64,000 nt of DNA from Iris pallida (taxonomy: Eukaryota > Streptophyta > Magnoliopsida > Asparagales > Iridaceae): assembly GCA_029216955.1 (NCBI GenBank), contig JANAVB010015600.1:39076274-39140273 (forward strand), read 5' to 3'. This document shows, in pieces, positions 46,722 to 58,293 of the stretch; position 1 is the stretch's first letter; each line of letters begins with the position of its first letter. Made by a program: the position numbers and the translations under genes. Under the pieces are notes generated by a model. It was not told where the DNA came from, did no database searches, and saw only the letters and a program-made list of their open reading frames with translations.

Positions 46722-47226
46722 TTAATAGTTGAGTTAGTCACAAATATATTTGCCCCTCTCACAAGCCATAACAAACATGAACAGCTCCTTTTTTTCCCTA
46801 CCAATCTAGAAAACAAAAATTACTAGTTTCGCCATCGCCCAAAAGCCTTCAAATTCTCCCTACAAATGCTACATAACCCCCTACTTCTTAGCTACAAAAA
46901 GGACATAACATCCAGAAAACATGGTTTCAACAGCAGGAAAACCTCTCAAATACATAACAGACCAATCCACAACAGCTGCAGCGTTCAGTTAAAATCTAAC
47001 TGCCATCTCTTTCCCAACAAACATCAACAACCAGAAACCAATACATAAGACATATTATACCCATACACAAGACATATTACAACCCATTTGTTCCTTATTA
47101 GCAGCAGTTCCTTATTCATATTCAAACTATAACCGTGTTTCTCAATCAAAATACATAAGACTTGGCAGATAGAGCATGGAAGAACATAGCGGATACCAAC
47201 GCAAAAATATATGCTAAATTAGAAAT

Positions 47227-47733
47227 TTAGACGGTCAACTCGGATCTTGAAACTAGGATGCCGTCAGTATCTGCATAAAGCCACTCGCCGTCGCATATTC
47301 TTGTCCCAGCAATGTTCACAGCCACGTTCTTCTCTCCGATACCCTTCTTGTTAGCCTTCATGGGGTGGGAAGCGAGCGCTCTAACTCCAATATCGCAGCC
47401 GTTGATCTCATCAACATCTCTTATGCAACCGTTGACCACTATGCCGGCCCATCCATTGTTTTGAGCTTGCTGTACAGGATTGCCACCTAGTATAGCGCAT
47501 CTCATGCTCCCACCACCGTCGACAACCAGGACCCTACCGTAACCTTTCTCCTCAAGGAACTCACGGACGAGAACATTATCCTCAAAGACCTTGAGAGTGA
47601 CAACTGGCCCAGAGAAGACCTGCCTCCGCCCGTATATTTGGAAAATTGGATGTAGGGCACGGAGCTCACCATTTGTGATCAGGTGAGTATTTGCATCGCA
47701 TACTTCAGCGGTTGCCAGAGGTAGAGCTGCCAT
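47227..47733 (-). CDS. RraA-like protein, putative 4-hydroxy-4-methyl-2-oxoglutarate aldolase
   Basis: The intact 168-residue frame MAALPLATAEVCDANTHLIT ... is close to the usual plant length of about 166. The RraA/HMG-aldolase fold is indicated by ATAEVCDAN, VLVVDGGGSMRCAILGGN, GWAGIVVNGCIRDVDEI and LASHPMKANKKGIGE. The G-x20-R-D-x2-(D/E) metal and substrate motif is present (R-D in CIRDVDE). Bacterial homologues are class II pyruvate aldolases or bind RNase E; plant members are assigned the aldolase activity, but their physiological role is poorly defined. No targeting peptide is apparent, so it is probably cytosolic. A 3' splice site (TTCTTCCCTAG, exon from 47,753) lies 20 nt before the ATG, so there is a 5'-UTR intron; the upstream exon was not identified. 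This is the only apparently intact host gene in the window. Confidence 0.93.
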   Translation of the reverse strand: MAALPLATAEVCDANTHLITNGELRALHPIFQIYGRRQVFSGPVVTLKVFEDNVLVREFLEEKGYGRVLVVDGGGSMRCAILGGNPVQQAQNNGWAGIVVNGCIRDVDEINGCDIGVRALASHPMKANKKGIGEKNVAVNIAGTRICDGEWLYADTDGILVSRSELTV

Positions 47734-47753
47734 GCATATGTCAACGAGAGCCC

Positions 47754-49965
47754 CTAGGGAAGAATTAACACTACTATATCAGTTTTACCTCCCACCAGTG
47801 GGCTTCAATTCGATGACTTCCAAGAGAACAATAGCATCAAGAGTGACAGTGCCTGCAGGTATGGGGTCAATCCCTAATTTTGTTCCGACATCAGAACTAG
47901 AATAACATCATAGAAAGTTGATACAAGTTGGTCTTCTTTGCTTTTTCTTTGATTTAGACCAAGCTATAAGTTTACTTGGTTGTTTCTGTGCTCACTGTGC
48001 TGGTTTCTTTCGATCTGTTATGATGTACACATTCCCTAGCTATTTTCACATAGAGGCTGTCTGGTTGTAGGTAAGTAAAGCTACAGGAAGATTTACTTGT
48101 AGAAGATCCTAATTTTATGTGTTTGGGTGGTTCCAACATATGGTGCAACTTTACTTGCTTCTTTGCAACATAGCACACAAATAAGTTAAAAATGGTCATA
48201 ATTTACTTGCAGACTTTGTTGCAGCGTTTTTAATATCATTTAAAATTGTACTCATTTTAAGAAAAAGTGACAATTTAACAAGACCCTAATCTTAAGAATC
48301 CTAGATAAGCAAATGTTCTGCTGGATGAAAGTTCATCATTTGTTACACTATGTTATGGCTATCCAAGAAACATAAAAACAAAATTCATAGATGAAGATAA
48401 ACACCACAGTATCTAGAGAGTTCAAGCTTGCAGTGTCTTCGAGACAAAGTAACCTATAGGCTATAGAGTTTTATCTCGTGAATCAGCTGCATAGACAATG
48501 TTTTTATACAAAATACACATTTGTGGTAGCATAACTGAGGTTGATGTTGGCTTGGGCCACAATAAGATAGCTAAATTGGAGTTGGATAGAAGGAATAATC
48601 TGGTGGAAAATCACTGAGGTGGTTTCATCAATATTAGTTAACATCTTAAATAAAATTCAGAATTTACAGTGTTACATGGAGTAGCCCTCGGAGATGCCCC
48701 CTTTCCTATGAAGCAGCTTACTAGAGAAGATGACATAGTTCACCATATGATATCATTCTTATTAGTGATTATAATTGGAAGGAACTAGGCCAATCACCAC
48801 TTGGATTGAGGCTGTACCAAAGTAGGTGATTTTTGGTAATTTACAGAGGAAATGGCCCTTAACAGAGCTGAATGGAAGAAAAAGATTCGAATAGCCGACT
48901 CCTAAAGTTGGGATGAAGGCTTGCTATAACTAAGGTCTCTATCACCATGAGATAAACTGTGGAGACTCTAGAGCAGTGAGGTTGTCGTGAACAGTCTTTT
49001 CCCAATTATTAGAGGATTAGCAAATTTATGATGGGAAAGAGAGTTTCTACCTGCAAACCTCTTTGCCTGTGGGAAGTGACAGGAGTAGCAAAAGGAGGAC
49101 TCGGCATTTTGTCCTCAAACTGGCTGTTTGACCATCATAACACCATGACATTATGATACCATGCTCATATGCAAACCATTTTACATGCTATCAGTTATCT
49201 ACCCACTCCACCTTAACCATGCATCAGCTAAATTTTACACTCCTTGAACCTAAAAGATTTTCTGAAGAAACCAAATAGCACTACTAGTTGCTAGAAAATA
49301 AATTTCAATCATAAAGATTCATCTTAGGATGAAGTTAAATGTATTGCCATTTCATACTGATAATGCTATCTTCCAGTCGGCATAATAAAATTAGTAGTAT
49401 AGCATCTAGACGGGGGTGCATACCCTAATTGTGAAGCCCCCTTTGGCAGATGTCCCAGGCCTATAAAAGGTTTCTGGTCATAAACGGACCATGCCATCTA
49501 AGCCGTTTAATAAATGAGTCATCGTTTGACAACCCATTATACATGGTTTGATAGATTATCTCCCAAACTCCATAATAATAAAAATTTAAATTGTGTGGTG
49601 AGAGGAGTTCAAATTTCAACCTCAGGATTAGCTATAAAACCTTCCTACAAAACCCAGATTTGACGCAATCTGAACCTGATCCTGATCAGGTACATTGCCA
49701 ATTAGCTTACCTTCGAGGGATTCATTTCATCCTTTCATCACAACTTAATCAGAAAATGATTTTAGATATGTTTAGTCATGTCTTCTTAGTGCAAGCCTTA
49801 CGGGCCTCGTCTTTCTGAGTGAGTACAAAAATAATTTATCATGATATGGAAACCATATGCACATAATGTCAGATACTCGTGTCTTGCAGCCACATTGATG
49901 TCAAGATCTAGAGTTGAACATATAAAGGAAAATGCCATATTTGCCTTTGTATCTTCTTACATTTG
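47754..49965. other. Probable 5'-UTR intron or upstream region of the RraA-like gene
   Basis: This AT-rich sequence has no coding region. It starts (on the minus strand) with the acceptor at 47,754-47,755. Where the matching donor lies is not clear; GTAAGC donors occur on the minus strand near 49,712, but no evidence picks one. Confidence 0.4.
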
Positions 49966-50627
49966 TGAAAGTCAACTAGTCATATATATGCCAAGGCCAA
50001 GCCCATAAGTCCAGTGCCGAGCCAACTTGTGGTTCCCCACAGAGCCGAGTCGCCATCGGCTCGGTCCCACACCTCCTCCGGAGATAGGCTTGTAGTCAAC
50101 CCATATTCCCGCCATTCAAATTGAGGATATGACTAAATATCCGGAAGAATATGAGCATAAAACTTAGGGTCATCCTCTGACTCAACAAATCATGTCCTGT
50201 TACAAAGCACTTGAGTATCCTCCACCTTGAGATTAAGTCATATATATTTGATAAGATTACATCCTTTTCTAGAAAGTAACTAGAAAAGCACGAAAGTAAT
50301 ATACGGTTACAAAAGGAGGAGTGGAGGACTATATATAGCTCCCTTAATGTCTTCAATATGTACACATTTTTTCTACCCAAAAATTCTGCCAAAATTTACC
50401 TTCACCTCAATCTATCTTATGCGTCGGAATCACACCGGGGGATTTCCTCGTCCCTCACATGTGTGTTCGTGTGCGCAAGGAAACCAAGATCAACCAAACA
50501 TAAGAAAGTCTGGTGGTGGTACATATTAGCGCCCATCGTGAGGTTGAGACTTCTACTATCTGTGAAGTTGAAGTTATTGTCCTCCAGTGAAAAAGATGAA
50601 TAACGGCACTTCCACCAGCAGGACGTC

Positions 50628-51055
50628 GATGCAATCAGTATTCTAAATGGAGGTCGAGACAGCCGCCTAGGTGCTAGGTGGCCGCTCTTCGTATCGTTTT
50701 TGTCGTAGGCGGTGGAGTAGACGGTGTAGACGGAGGTTTGGCGGCATAAGCGAAGGTAAGACGACGTAGATGGACGCCTAGACAGAACAAAACCTGACTA
50801 GATATTTTTGTAAAACAGTTTGAAAGCATTATGGACCTATGGTTTACTTTTACAAGACTGAAACTTCATAATTCTTTGTTCTACAACTTAGTCATGCATA
50901 AACCAACCTTAAAAATATGCATACTGTGGGAAAGAAAAACAGTAGTAAAATAGTAAAAATGTTCAAAATGTATCAAGCGCCTAGGCGGCCTAGGCTGTAG
51001 GCGGATCCTCTCCACCGCGTACCCGCCTACCGCCATTTAGAACCTTGGATGCAAT
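50628..51055. mobile_element. hAT-type MITE (412 bp) in the gag start of the Tat-like element
   Basis: The element is 50,636-51,047 with a perfect 8-bp target duplication GATGCAAT (50,628-50,635 and 51,048-51,055). The inverted ends are CAGTATTCTAAATGG on the left and CAAGGTTCTAAATGG on the right (reverse complement). The subterminal regions are rich in CGCCTAGGCGGCC-type motifs. Removing it restores the gag-like codon run across the insertion point. Confidence 0.88.
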
Positions 51056-52238
51056 TCTCCAACGTCAACGCAGTAACCGTCGCGATCATATGATCGGTTG
51101 GCCAGGGCACAACCAGTTTGCAAGCCCGTATGTAACTACTCCGGCCGTCTTTCTCCATCCATTATGTATTCACGTTTCGTATAGTGCCACTAGGAACCAA
51201 GCTCATAAACGAACATTTGCAACATGCATATGCAGCAAAACTAATAGTCTTTCGAGCACCACCCGCATCAAACTTTGACACACATTTAGAGCCTCCTTCT
51301 TAGGGTCCTGGTGACTAATCCTGCCATAGATGCTAAAGCTATGGCACAACAACAAACTATCGCTCAATCTTGGTCCACAATTCCACTTTATACCTCTACC
51401 CCTATTGAACCCTCCACAATAGCAAACCACGAGTCACTACAATTTGGTTCCTACCCATCAAATTGTTATCTTGTTACCAGCCTCTTCAAAGGGACTCCTC
51501 CCTAGGGCAACATGTGCCTCAATTTTCCATAGGTAATGTGGAACCTCCTCAGCCTCCTGGATGATATTCCTTGCCTCAGCCACAATCGTTCCCTACCGGC
51601 AATGGAGAACCTCCTCGGTCTCTTGAGAAACTTCATACCTCAACATCAACTATCTACTACAAATGGACAACTTTTCCCACTGATTGGAGGATACCCCTTG
51701 CCTCCAGTTATAGCAATTCCTTGCCAGCAATGAACAACTTCTTTGTTCATTGGGGCATACCCCTTACCTCCGCATTAGATTTCATTGGCTATGGTAACCA
51801 TCCTCTATTTGTCGGAGGGCGATCTAAGTCTCAACAACAATAATATGCCCTTGGGATTGGTCTGCCCACTCAGTCGCTCGGAGAAAACCCTCTCGAACAT
51901 CAGTCGAACTAGTCGACAGGTAACGAAGCACCCCTTCTAGTTCCACGAGGACCACCTCAGCCACAGTAACAGCGATCACAGTCCACAACACATCTCGTTG
52001 CTCCGTGTCAACTACACACACCTCGACAGAGAACGAGGAGGCTTTTCCTAACCTTCAAATAATCAAGGGTTCACCGAACCGAGCCGAGGCAAAAAATCCT
52101 GAAGAAGAGCTTCCTCCAAGCCCTTTATCTGAAGTGATACTGAATGCCCCCAATGCAAGATAGTTACCCACTGCCGAAGATTGATCATCTCGTTGGCAAC
52201 TCCTCGGGCAGGGTCTCATGTTCTTCATGGACGCATAA
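51056..52238 (+). pseudogene. Degenerate gag/protease region of the Tat-like element
   Basis: No long frame survives. Proline- and glutamine-rich translated stretches (MAQQQTIAQSWSTIP near 51,341) and repeated CCTCCTCAGCCTCCTGG motifs at 51,540-51,830 are compatible with decayed gag. The assignment rests mainly on position between the primer site and the RT fragment. Confidence 0.35.
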
Positions 52239-52680
52239 TTGAGGTACAATCAAATCATGATGGATCGAAACGATGAAGAAAATACATATGATCGAAACGA
52301 TGAAGAAAATACATATTTCCTCACCCCAAGTGGGATCTACTACAATCGTATAATGTCGTTCGGTTTGAAGAACACGGGTATGACAAACCAATACCTTGTC
52401 AATATTATGTTCCAAGAGCAGCTCGACCGAAACGTCGAAGTCTACATGGATAACCTCCTCACCAAGTCCGCCCGACCTGAGGACCACCCCAAAGACTTAA
52501 GAGAGGTCTTCTCGATTCTAAGAAGGTACAAAATGAAACCCTGAAATTTGTGCTTTAGGCGTATCACCAGGAAATTTTTGGCGTATTACCAGGAAAAATC
52601 CTCGGCTTCCTGGTAACTCGGAGAGGCATAGAGACGAATCATGGCAAGCTTGAGGCAATCAAGAACATGAATCCTTGTAA
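52239..52680 (+). pseudogene. Reverse transcriptase fragment of the Tat-like element
   Basis: It contains YNQIMMDRNDEENTY, TPSGIYYNRIMSFGLKNTGM, VNIMFQEQLDRNVEVYMDNL and PEDHPKDLREVFSILRRYKM. After a stop at 52,544 it resumes with ILGFLVTRRGIETNHGK. The catalytic YVDD motif is YMDN here, so the second aspartate is lost. A 27-bp direct duplication (52,263-52,316, GATCGAAACGATGAAGAAAA...) inserts nine codons. Confidence 0.82.
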
Positions 52681-52710
52681 GGGTCCCTCTCTGGAGCCTC
52701 AAGCCTTGGC

Positions 52711-53165
52711 TTAAAGATCATTTTCTGCAACCTGGTATTTAGCCTGGAGCTCGGCCTTTCTCATTTGGAATTCAACTTTCAGTCTTGTGTCCTGGGCTTG
52801 GAGTTTGGCTTTAAGTTTGGTGTCTTCAGATTTCAGACATCCCTCGAACTCTGCCTCCCTAACTCGGAACTGTTCTTGAAGCTCAGCTTCCTTCGTCTTG
52901 AGCTTGGACTCCAATTCAAAGTGCCTACCTCGAAGATTGGCCTCAAGACCTTCATTCTTGGCCTCCATCTCGGACATATTTGCCTTGGAACGCTCGGCAT
53001 CGGCACAAGCATCAGCAAGCTGGGCTTCATGTCTCCTGTTGGATTCCTCCATAGCTGTATTACCCTTCTCAAGTTGTCCTTTTTCCTCCCTTGACGCCGT
53101 GTTTTCCTTGAGAAGGGCTCTCCTTGCTCCCTCAAGCCCTTTAAAATTCTATCTTCCTGGAATTC
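52711..53165 (-). pseudogene. Coiled-coil reading frame, partial
   Basis: The 113-residue minus-strand frame MEESNRRHEAQLADACADAE ... has continuous heptad character (LESKLKTKEAELQEQF, LKAKLQAQDTRLKVEF) to its stop at 52,711. Upstream the frame shifts (FQEDRILKGLREQGEPFS) as far as 53,165. Long coiled coils of this type are common at the C-terminus of retrotransposon-associated plant proteins, including the PMD-like gene at 1,626, but no specific family is identified. It may be the tail of another element in opposite orientation. Confidence 0.5.
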
Positions 53166-55480
53166 CAAAGAGCGGAAATTCCCTTCTCGTAATGCTAATG
53201 TGTTCCTGTTCTACTCCCTCATGCAAATATGCAATACTCCACAAAACAAGTTAATCTAACTAAATACGTATTTTAATAGCTTCCCAGGCACATTGAAAAA
53301 ATGAATTAGGGCTGCTAGAATCAGTTATGAAGGCAATAGGATACAAAATCAGCAGTGTTTCTGTCTTCAATAATCATTCTAGCAACAGCAAATCAAATCT
53401 GTTCAAAAATACTGATTTTGATGAAATGGGGACTGGCTAAGAAAATCCTGGAGCCAGTTCTTGAACACATTATACGAGGATGACAAATGAAAGATATAAG
53501 AGGTGCCACCAGGAAGAGAACTAAGAGTAAAATAAGATTAATATTACATAAAAGATGAAGAAGAAAGGAGAGGACATTCTCGCACACAAAAGTATCCACA
53601 TACACTTAATGAGTAGTTGAACATTCATCTTCCATAACAGTACCCTAGCTTGTCCTCTCATAAGCTGCTAGAACCGTATCTGACTAGGACTGAACTATGA
53701 AGTACCACAGAGATTCAACTAGGTTAGACAGGTCAAGAAAAAGTAACAAGGTTATAACATAGAAACCTGGCATTTTCTGGCGGGACTGTCCAATAAATAG
53801 GGGGAATGAGTCAAATTAAGTAACAAATAGAAATACTTAACCAATCATACCAAGTAATAAAAGAAATCCTAAACCAACTAAGATCTGCCAGATCCGCCAA
53901 AAGATAATCAATAGCATAAAAAACAAATGACATCCTTCTTCTAAGAAGTGCCCATCACAGATTTTAATCTCGATTCAGTATGGCCGAAGATTTTGATCAT
54001 CTCACTCGTAGAACCAAGAGCAAAGATTATGATGACCTGTTTCCATGAACCACGATAATTATAAAAAAAATGTCCAGTGTTATTGGCAACGCAATAAGTG
54101 TTATTGGCACCGCAAATTTTGGCAGTCCTCTCTATGTAAAGGACTTGGCAGACTTATCTATCTTCAGGACTTCCAAAATTGCAATGCCCTGAACATTTTC
54201 TATGGCGCCAATAAAAAACACATTGTAGAGAGGTTCCATTACCACTAGGTCTCGCCTAAGCTAAACCTCTAGACCAATCTATATCCATGATTACATATTT
54301 TATCCAAAGTCAACAAAAGAGAGGATGATTTAGTAAATTTTTGGTATCAATACATAGTTCAACTTTCAAATGGAATCACACGATCCACTACTTCTTATGA
54401 AACTATGACGTAACTAGGTAAAAAGGGAAGTTGCAGCAAGATGTTCAGCTAGTCTAAGATGAACTTCTTTGCCAATCTCAAGAATACTGCCGTGGACATA
54501 AAATTATCCTTCTCGGGTAATTCTTGAACCAGACTACCACCCTTACCCCCTTAACAGAATCAGAGATGCATTTTTGCAGACGTATTCCTAGATCTCATTT
54601 GACCCGCCTCGCAATATGACAAAGAGCACCCCTGATACAATTAGACAAACCTAAAGACGCGGAAAAACTACACAAGAAGATCAGAGAATGTGGATGGTGT
54701 CCGAAATAAACTGATTCCGAGTGCAACACGATCGATCCTCCCGACGGAACAATTCCCAGTGAATTGATTTACTACGGCATACCTATCTGAAGTGAACTCG
54801 AAGAGTAGAACAAAGGTTGGACAGTTAGATTTCGGCAGCTAGGATCGAACAAAATGCATAATAAATATATTTTTATACTTTGTGATGAATAAAATATTCA
54901 TTTTTTTTTTAGTACTTGTGATTAGAAGTGTATTAATCTCCTTTCATGGGTTCATCGAGAAGCTTGAGCTAGCAGATAATCGAGTGGCATGGTACCTAGG
55001 AAGCGCAGACACTCCAAAAAATCCGTGTCCGTGTCTGCGTTTGTGTCGCCTCATCGTTGTCGCATTGTTTGGTGTCGCAATGGATCCAGATCTAACTATT
55101 TCGACAAATATACGCAGATGATCAGATTCGGAAGGATAGATCGGTTTTTTTCTCGTTGGGAAATCGATTTGTTTTTGTTAGACATGGAAACAAAATTAGA
55201 AATCAAACGAAACGAGAAAGAAAAAAAAAGAAGGAAAAAAAAAACAGGAAAGAAAAGAACCTTTCCTTTGGAAGTCGAAGATGGCCGAGATCAAGATCTG
55301 TTTTGTGGAAGATGGTGGACGAACCCGTAGTATTATTATTGGGGTATCCTCGTAAATAATGCTTAGATTTGTGGGGTTTTTTTACAGCTAAAAATGGTTT
55401 GGTCAGTGAATAGAGATTTATTTAGATAAGCTGACACACTTTACTTTTGGCAAATGTTAACGAAGATAAGAGAATTATTA
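53166..55480. other. AT-rich spacer, possible upstream part of the RraA-like gene
   Basis: No gene was recognised. A possible MITE at about 54,070-54,225 has TGTTATTGGC on one side and GCCAATAAAAAACA on the other, with two 20-bp direct repeats (GTGTTATTGGCAACGCAA and GTGTTATTGGCACCGCAA). The stretch 55,180-55,320 encodes only a lysine-rich low-complexity frame. Confidence 0.4.
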
Positions 55481-55529
55481 TTGGACAATACATCTTTTAC
55501 AGTCCTAAGTCCTAACTTGCATGGGTATT

Positions 55530-55650
55530 TTTTAGAACCGCCAAAATTTTGATAATTTTATATATATTTATAATGGTTAAAATTTTGGCCGTTCATATAA
55601 AATTAGAAGTATCAAAATTTTGATAGTCTTACAAAATTTGACAGTTCTGA
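55530..55650. repeat. Palindromes related to the 34,178-34,400 cluster
   Basis: At least three near-palindromes centred on CAAAATTTTG occur (for example AGTATCAAAATTTTGATAGT). They resemble the AAATTTTGACAGTCC-type units of the other cluster. No element ends were defined. Confidence 0.6.
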
Positions 55651-55729
55651 ACATGTACAATTTTGTTAAGAGTATATTGTTTTCTAATAATTTATATACA
55701 AATTTTATTGTTTGAAACAATAGCAGCTA

Positions 55730-56360
55730 AAGGATTTTTTTTTTTTTTTTTGAGTATTAGTAAGTTAAGAGACAAATCACCAACTTACGCCAGCTGAATT
55801 GGCGAGTTACAAGCCAACAACCAAATCACTCACACTAATCAAAGAGTGGCCGGGCTGGGCCAACCCAGACCCAGGTTTGACAGGGTTTGACTGGACCTGG
55901 GCCAGGCCGGCTTAACCTAGAATAGAGAACGGGCCGATCCGGAATGGGACCAGAGTCAAAAAATATGAATCCAGCCTGGACCCATAGCCCGATTTTGGGT
56001 GGGCCGGGCTGAACTGGGCCTCGTCCGGCCGGTTCAGGGTTGGACCGGGCTGGCCCACTTTTTTTGAAAAAAAATCAAAAAAAAAGTATTTAAAATTTAG
56101 AAATAATATTTAGTATAATTTTAAAATATTTTTATTAATGTTTAGAAAATTTCTATACAAGTATAATAAATTTAGAAAATGAACTGTACAAGTAATTTGC
56201 TAAATGAAGCATGAATTGTAAAAAAAACGTTTACAAATATATTATTATTAATGCTTAGTATAGTACAATTTAGAAATTTTCTAAATGAATTGTAAAAGAT
56301 GTACAAGTAATTTGCTATAAAAAAATATTAACTAAAAAATTTAGGAAATAAAAGTTAACA
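55730..56360. other. GGGCC-rich then AT-rich stretch, possible hAT remnant
   Basis: The stretch 55,845-56,055 is dominated by GGGCCGGGCTG-type motifs, which in plants are often found near one end of hAT elements. AT-rich sequence follows. Inverted ends and a target duplication were not found. Confidence 0.3.
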
Positions 56361-56885
56361 AATCCATAGTTGGCAATTTTTTTTAAAAAAACCCTATAAT
56401 TATGTTGACAAACCTTAGACTGTATAGAAAAAAAAGACTGTTTTATTTTGATTTAAGTTTCCTTAAAACCTATTGTTTCCTAAATTGTAACCAACTAATT
56501 ACGTTTATATGCTATTATACATAGAAAAAAAGGATTGTTTTATTTTGAATGTAAGTTTTCTTAGACCCTATTGTTTCGTAAATTGTAACCAACTAATTAT
56601 GTTTATATGTTAAACTTTGCTTCATATCGATAGTTGGCAATTAAAAAAAATAACATATGATTATGTTGACAAACCTTAGACTATATATGAAAAAAAGAAT
56701 ATTTTATTTTGAATTTAAGTTTCCTTAAAACCTATTGTCTCCTAAATTGTAACCAACTAATTATGTTTATATGCTAACCTTTACTTCATATCCATAGTTG
56801 GCAAAGAGAACCTATGATTATGTTGACAAACCATAGACTATATAGAGGAAAAAAAGAGACTATTTTATTTTGAATTTAAGTTTCC
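56361..56885 (+). repeat. Tandem repeat, about three units of roughly 167 bp
   Basis: Units begin with ATAGTTGGCAA near 56,361, 56,628 and 56,796. They continue through TATGTTGACAAACC-TAGAC, TTTTATTTTGA-TTTAAG, CTAAATTGTAACCAACTAATTA. The first unit contains an extra internal duplication of about 100 bp. It is non-coding and AT-rich. Confidence 0.85.
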
Positions 56886-57489
56886 TTATGAATGGACCAA
56901 GTTACCACCATATATGCTAATAATTTGAATGGTATCAATTAATTTTTATAAATGAATTTAATTATCATATACTAAAAATGATCAATGACATGATTTGAAT
57001 AACTACCTGTTTGCCATTAAATATCAAGCACAAAAATTATAGATGAATTGAACTTGATTGCAAACTCGCTTGTACGAAAGAAAGCCTAGAAAGAAATCAT
57101 AGGAAACAATCTAAGTACAATTATTTAATTTTTGATTCTGGGGGGTGACGATGGAGGCTCGAGAAAGTGTAGCAACTCTGCCTTACTCCTTGGACTATCA
57201 GACACAGTCTTTGCTCTCGAGGAAATTGTCAGCCCTTGATTGCCAACCTCTAGCATGGGTGTGGTACCCTGCTATTTATAGTGATTCCTGTATAAAACAG
57301 ATTTTGGGCCGCATAGAGGGCCACGTAGCCACGTGTCCGTAACAGCACACGAAGACTCGATCTTGGGCTGCCAGCTGGTGGGGGTTGTTGAGATTTCTTT
57401 GTTGTAGCAAATCTGGGTGGTTGAGACTTGGTCAACTTGCCACGTGTCCCCTCCCCCCCCCCACAAAGTAGAGCCTGGATCGTTTTGGC
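56886..57489. other. Spacer with a possible minus-strand promoter
   Basis: No gene was seen. On the minus strand CTATAAATAG lies at about 57,270-57,280, followed by a CT-poor leader, which would suit a promoter firing leftwards. Its transcript is unidentified. Confidence 0.35.
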
Positions 57490-57842
57490 CACATAGTGGC
57501 CTTAGGAGCCTTTCTTCTGCGACTCGGCTCCGCTTGGACGCATGGGATCTTCGAGAGCCTTCCCTCTGAGGCTTGAGTCTTCTTAGCCGCATGGGGTCTC
57601 CAGGAGCATTCCTTCTGTGGCTTGGTTTCACTTGGACGCATGGGATCTTCGAGAGCCTTCCCTCTGCTGCTTGAGTCTACTTAGCCGCATGGGATCTTCG
57701 AGAGCCTTGCTTCTGCGGCTCGAGTCTTCTTAGCCGCATGGGGTCTCCAGGAACATTCCTTCTGTGGCTTGGTTTCACTTGACCGCATGGGATCTTCGAG
57801 AGCCTTGCTTCTGCGGCTCGAGTCCACTTAGCCGCATGGAGT
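57490..57842 (+). repeat. Tandem repeat of about 50 bp, roughly seven units
   Basis: Units run CCGCATGGGATCTTCGAGAG, then CCTTGCTTCTGCGGCTCGAG, then TC-ACTTAG. A second variant (GGGGTCTCCAGGAGCATTCC) occurs as every third unit, giving a higher-order pattern. It lies about 350 bp upstream of the PMD-like promoter at 58,198. Confidence 0.88.
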
Positions 57843-57949
57843 GATGATCCGCATAAACTCCATCTTTTCCATGCTTCTACAAGACCCCCTTTAAAGTTTT
57901 TAAATTACAAATTTGGAATACTTTGAATAAAAAGCATGTAGACATACGT

Positions 57950-58025
57950 AAAACATCAAGCCGCAGGAAAGCTTCGAGCCGCAGGGAGATTTCGGTCTGC
58001 AGGAAAATTTTGAGCCGCAGAGAGA
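57950..58025 (+). repeat. Short GAGCCGCAGG repeats upstream of the second PMD-like gene
   Basis: Four spaced copies of GCCGCAG or a close variant (AAGCCGCAGGAAA, GAGCCGCAGGGAG, GTCTGCAGGAAAA, GAGCCGCAGAGAG) occur about 20 bp apart. The GCCGCA core is shared with the larger array upstream and with the intron downstream. Confidence 0.7.
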
Positions 58026-58197
58026 CTCTGTCCAGTTGTCACTGCCGTATTTAATGCTCGGATTTACTTTTTAGATTTGGGCTCTCTTTTCAAGATAAAG
58101 ATGACGGTTACTAAAGATCAAATCCAAAAGGTCATCATTATCTTTAATGGCACGATAACCAAAGTGGCGTCTATCCGTTTCCAATTTTCGTTTAGCC

Positions 58198-58205
58198 TAT
58201 AAATA
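58198..58205 (+). promoter_or_regulatory. TATA box of the second PMD-like gene
   Basis: TATAAATA lies 96 bp before the ATG at 58,294, in the context AGCCTATAAATACAGGCC. The arrangement matches the promoter at 6,448. Confidence 0.65.
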
Positions 58206-58293
58206 CAGGCCGTGTGATATAGAGAGAATCTCTTCTACCCTCTTTCGATTTTCATTCTCTTTGCTGTGTTTTTTTCATCTTCTTCGACTAGCC

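Larger units (their letters stand above)
49966..52690 (+). mobile_element. Decayed Tat-like Gypsy retrotransposon (5' LTR to RT)
   Basis: The LTR runs from about 49,966 (TGTGAAAG, boundary uncertain) to about 50,523 and contains GGACTATATATAGCTCCC (TATA at about 50,327). The primer-site region TTAGCGCCCATCGTGAGG (50,526) matches the TTGGCGCCCACCGTGGGG-type site of the Tat and related lineages. A gag-like start MNNGTSTSRTSMQF (from 50,597) is interrupted by a hAT MITE. A reverse transcriptase fragment follows at 52,239-52,680. Much of gag-pol is missing and no 3' LTR was found. Confidence 0.65.

Noticed and set aside
54989..55359. Lysine-rich frames of 67 and 113 residues
   Set aside because: They are dominated by an A-rich low-complexity run with no family resemblance.
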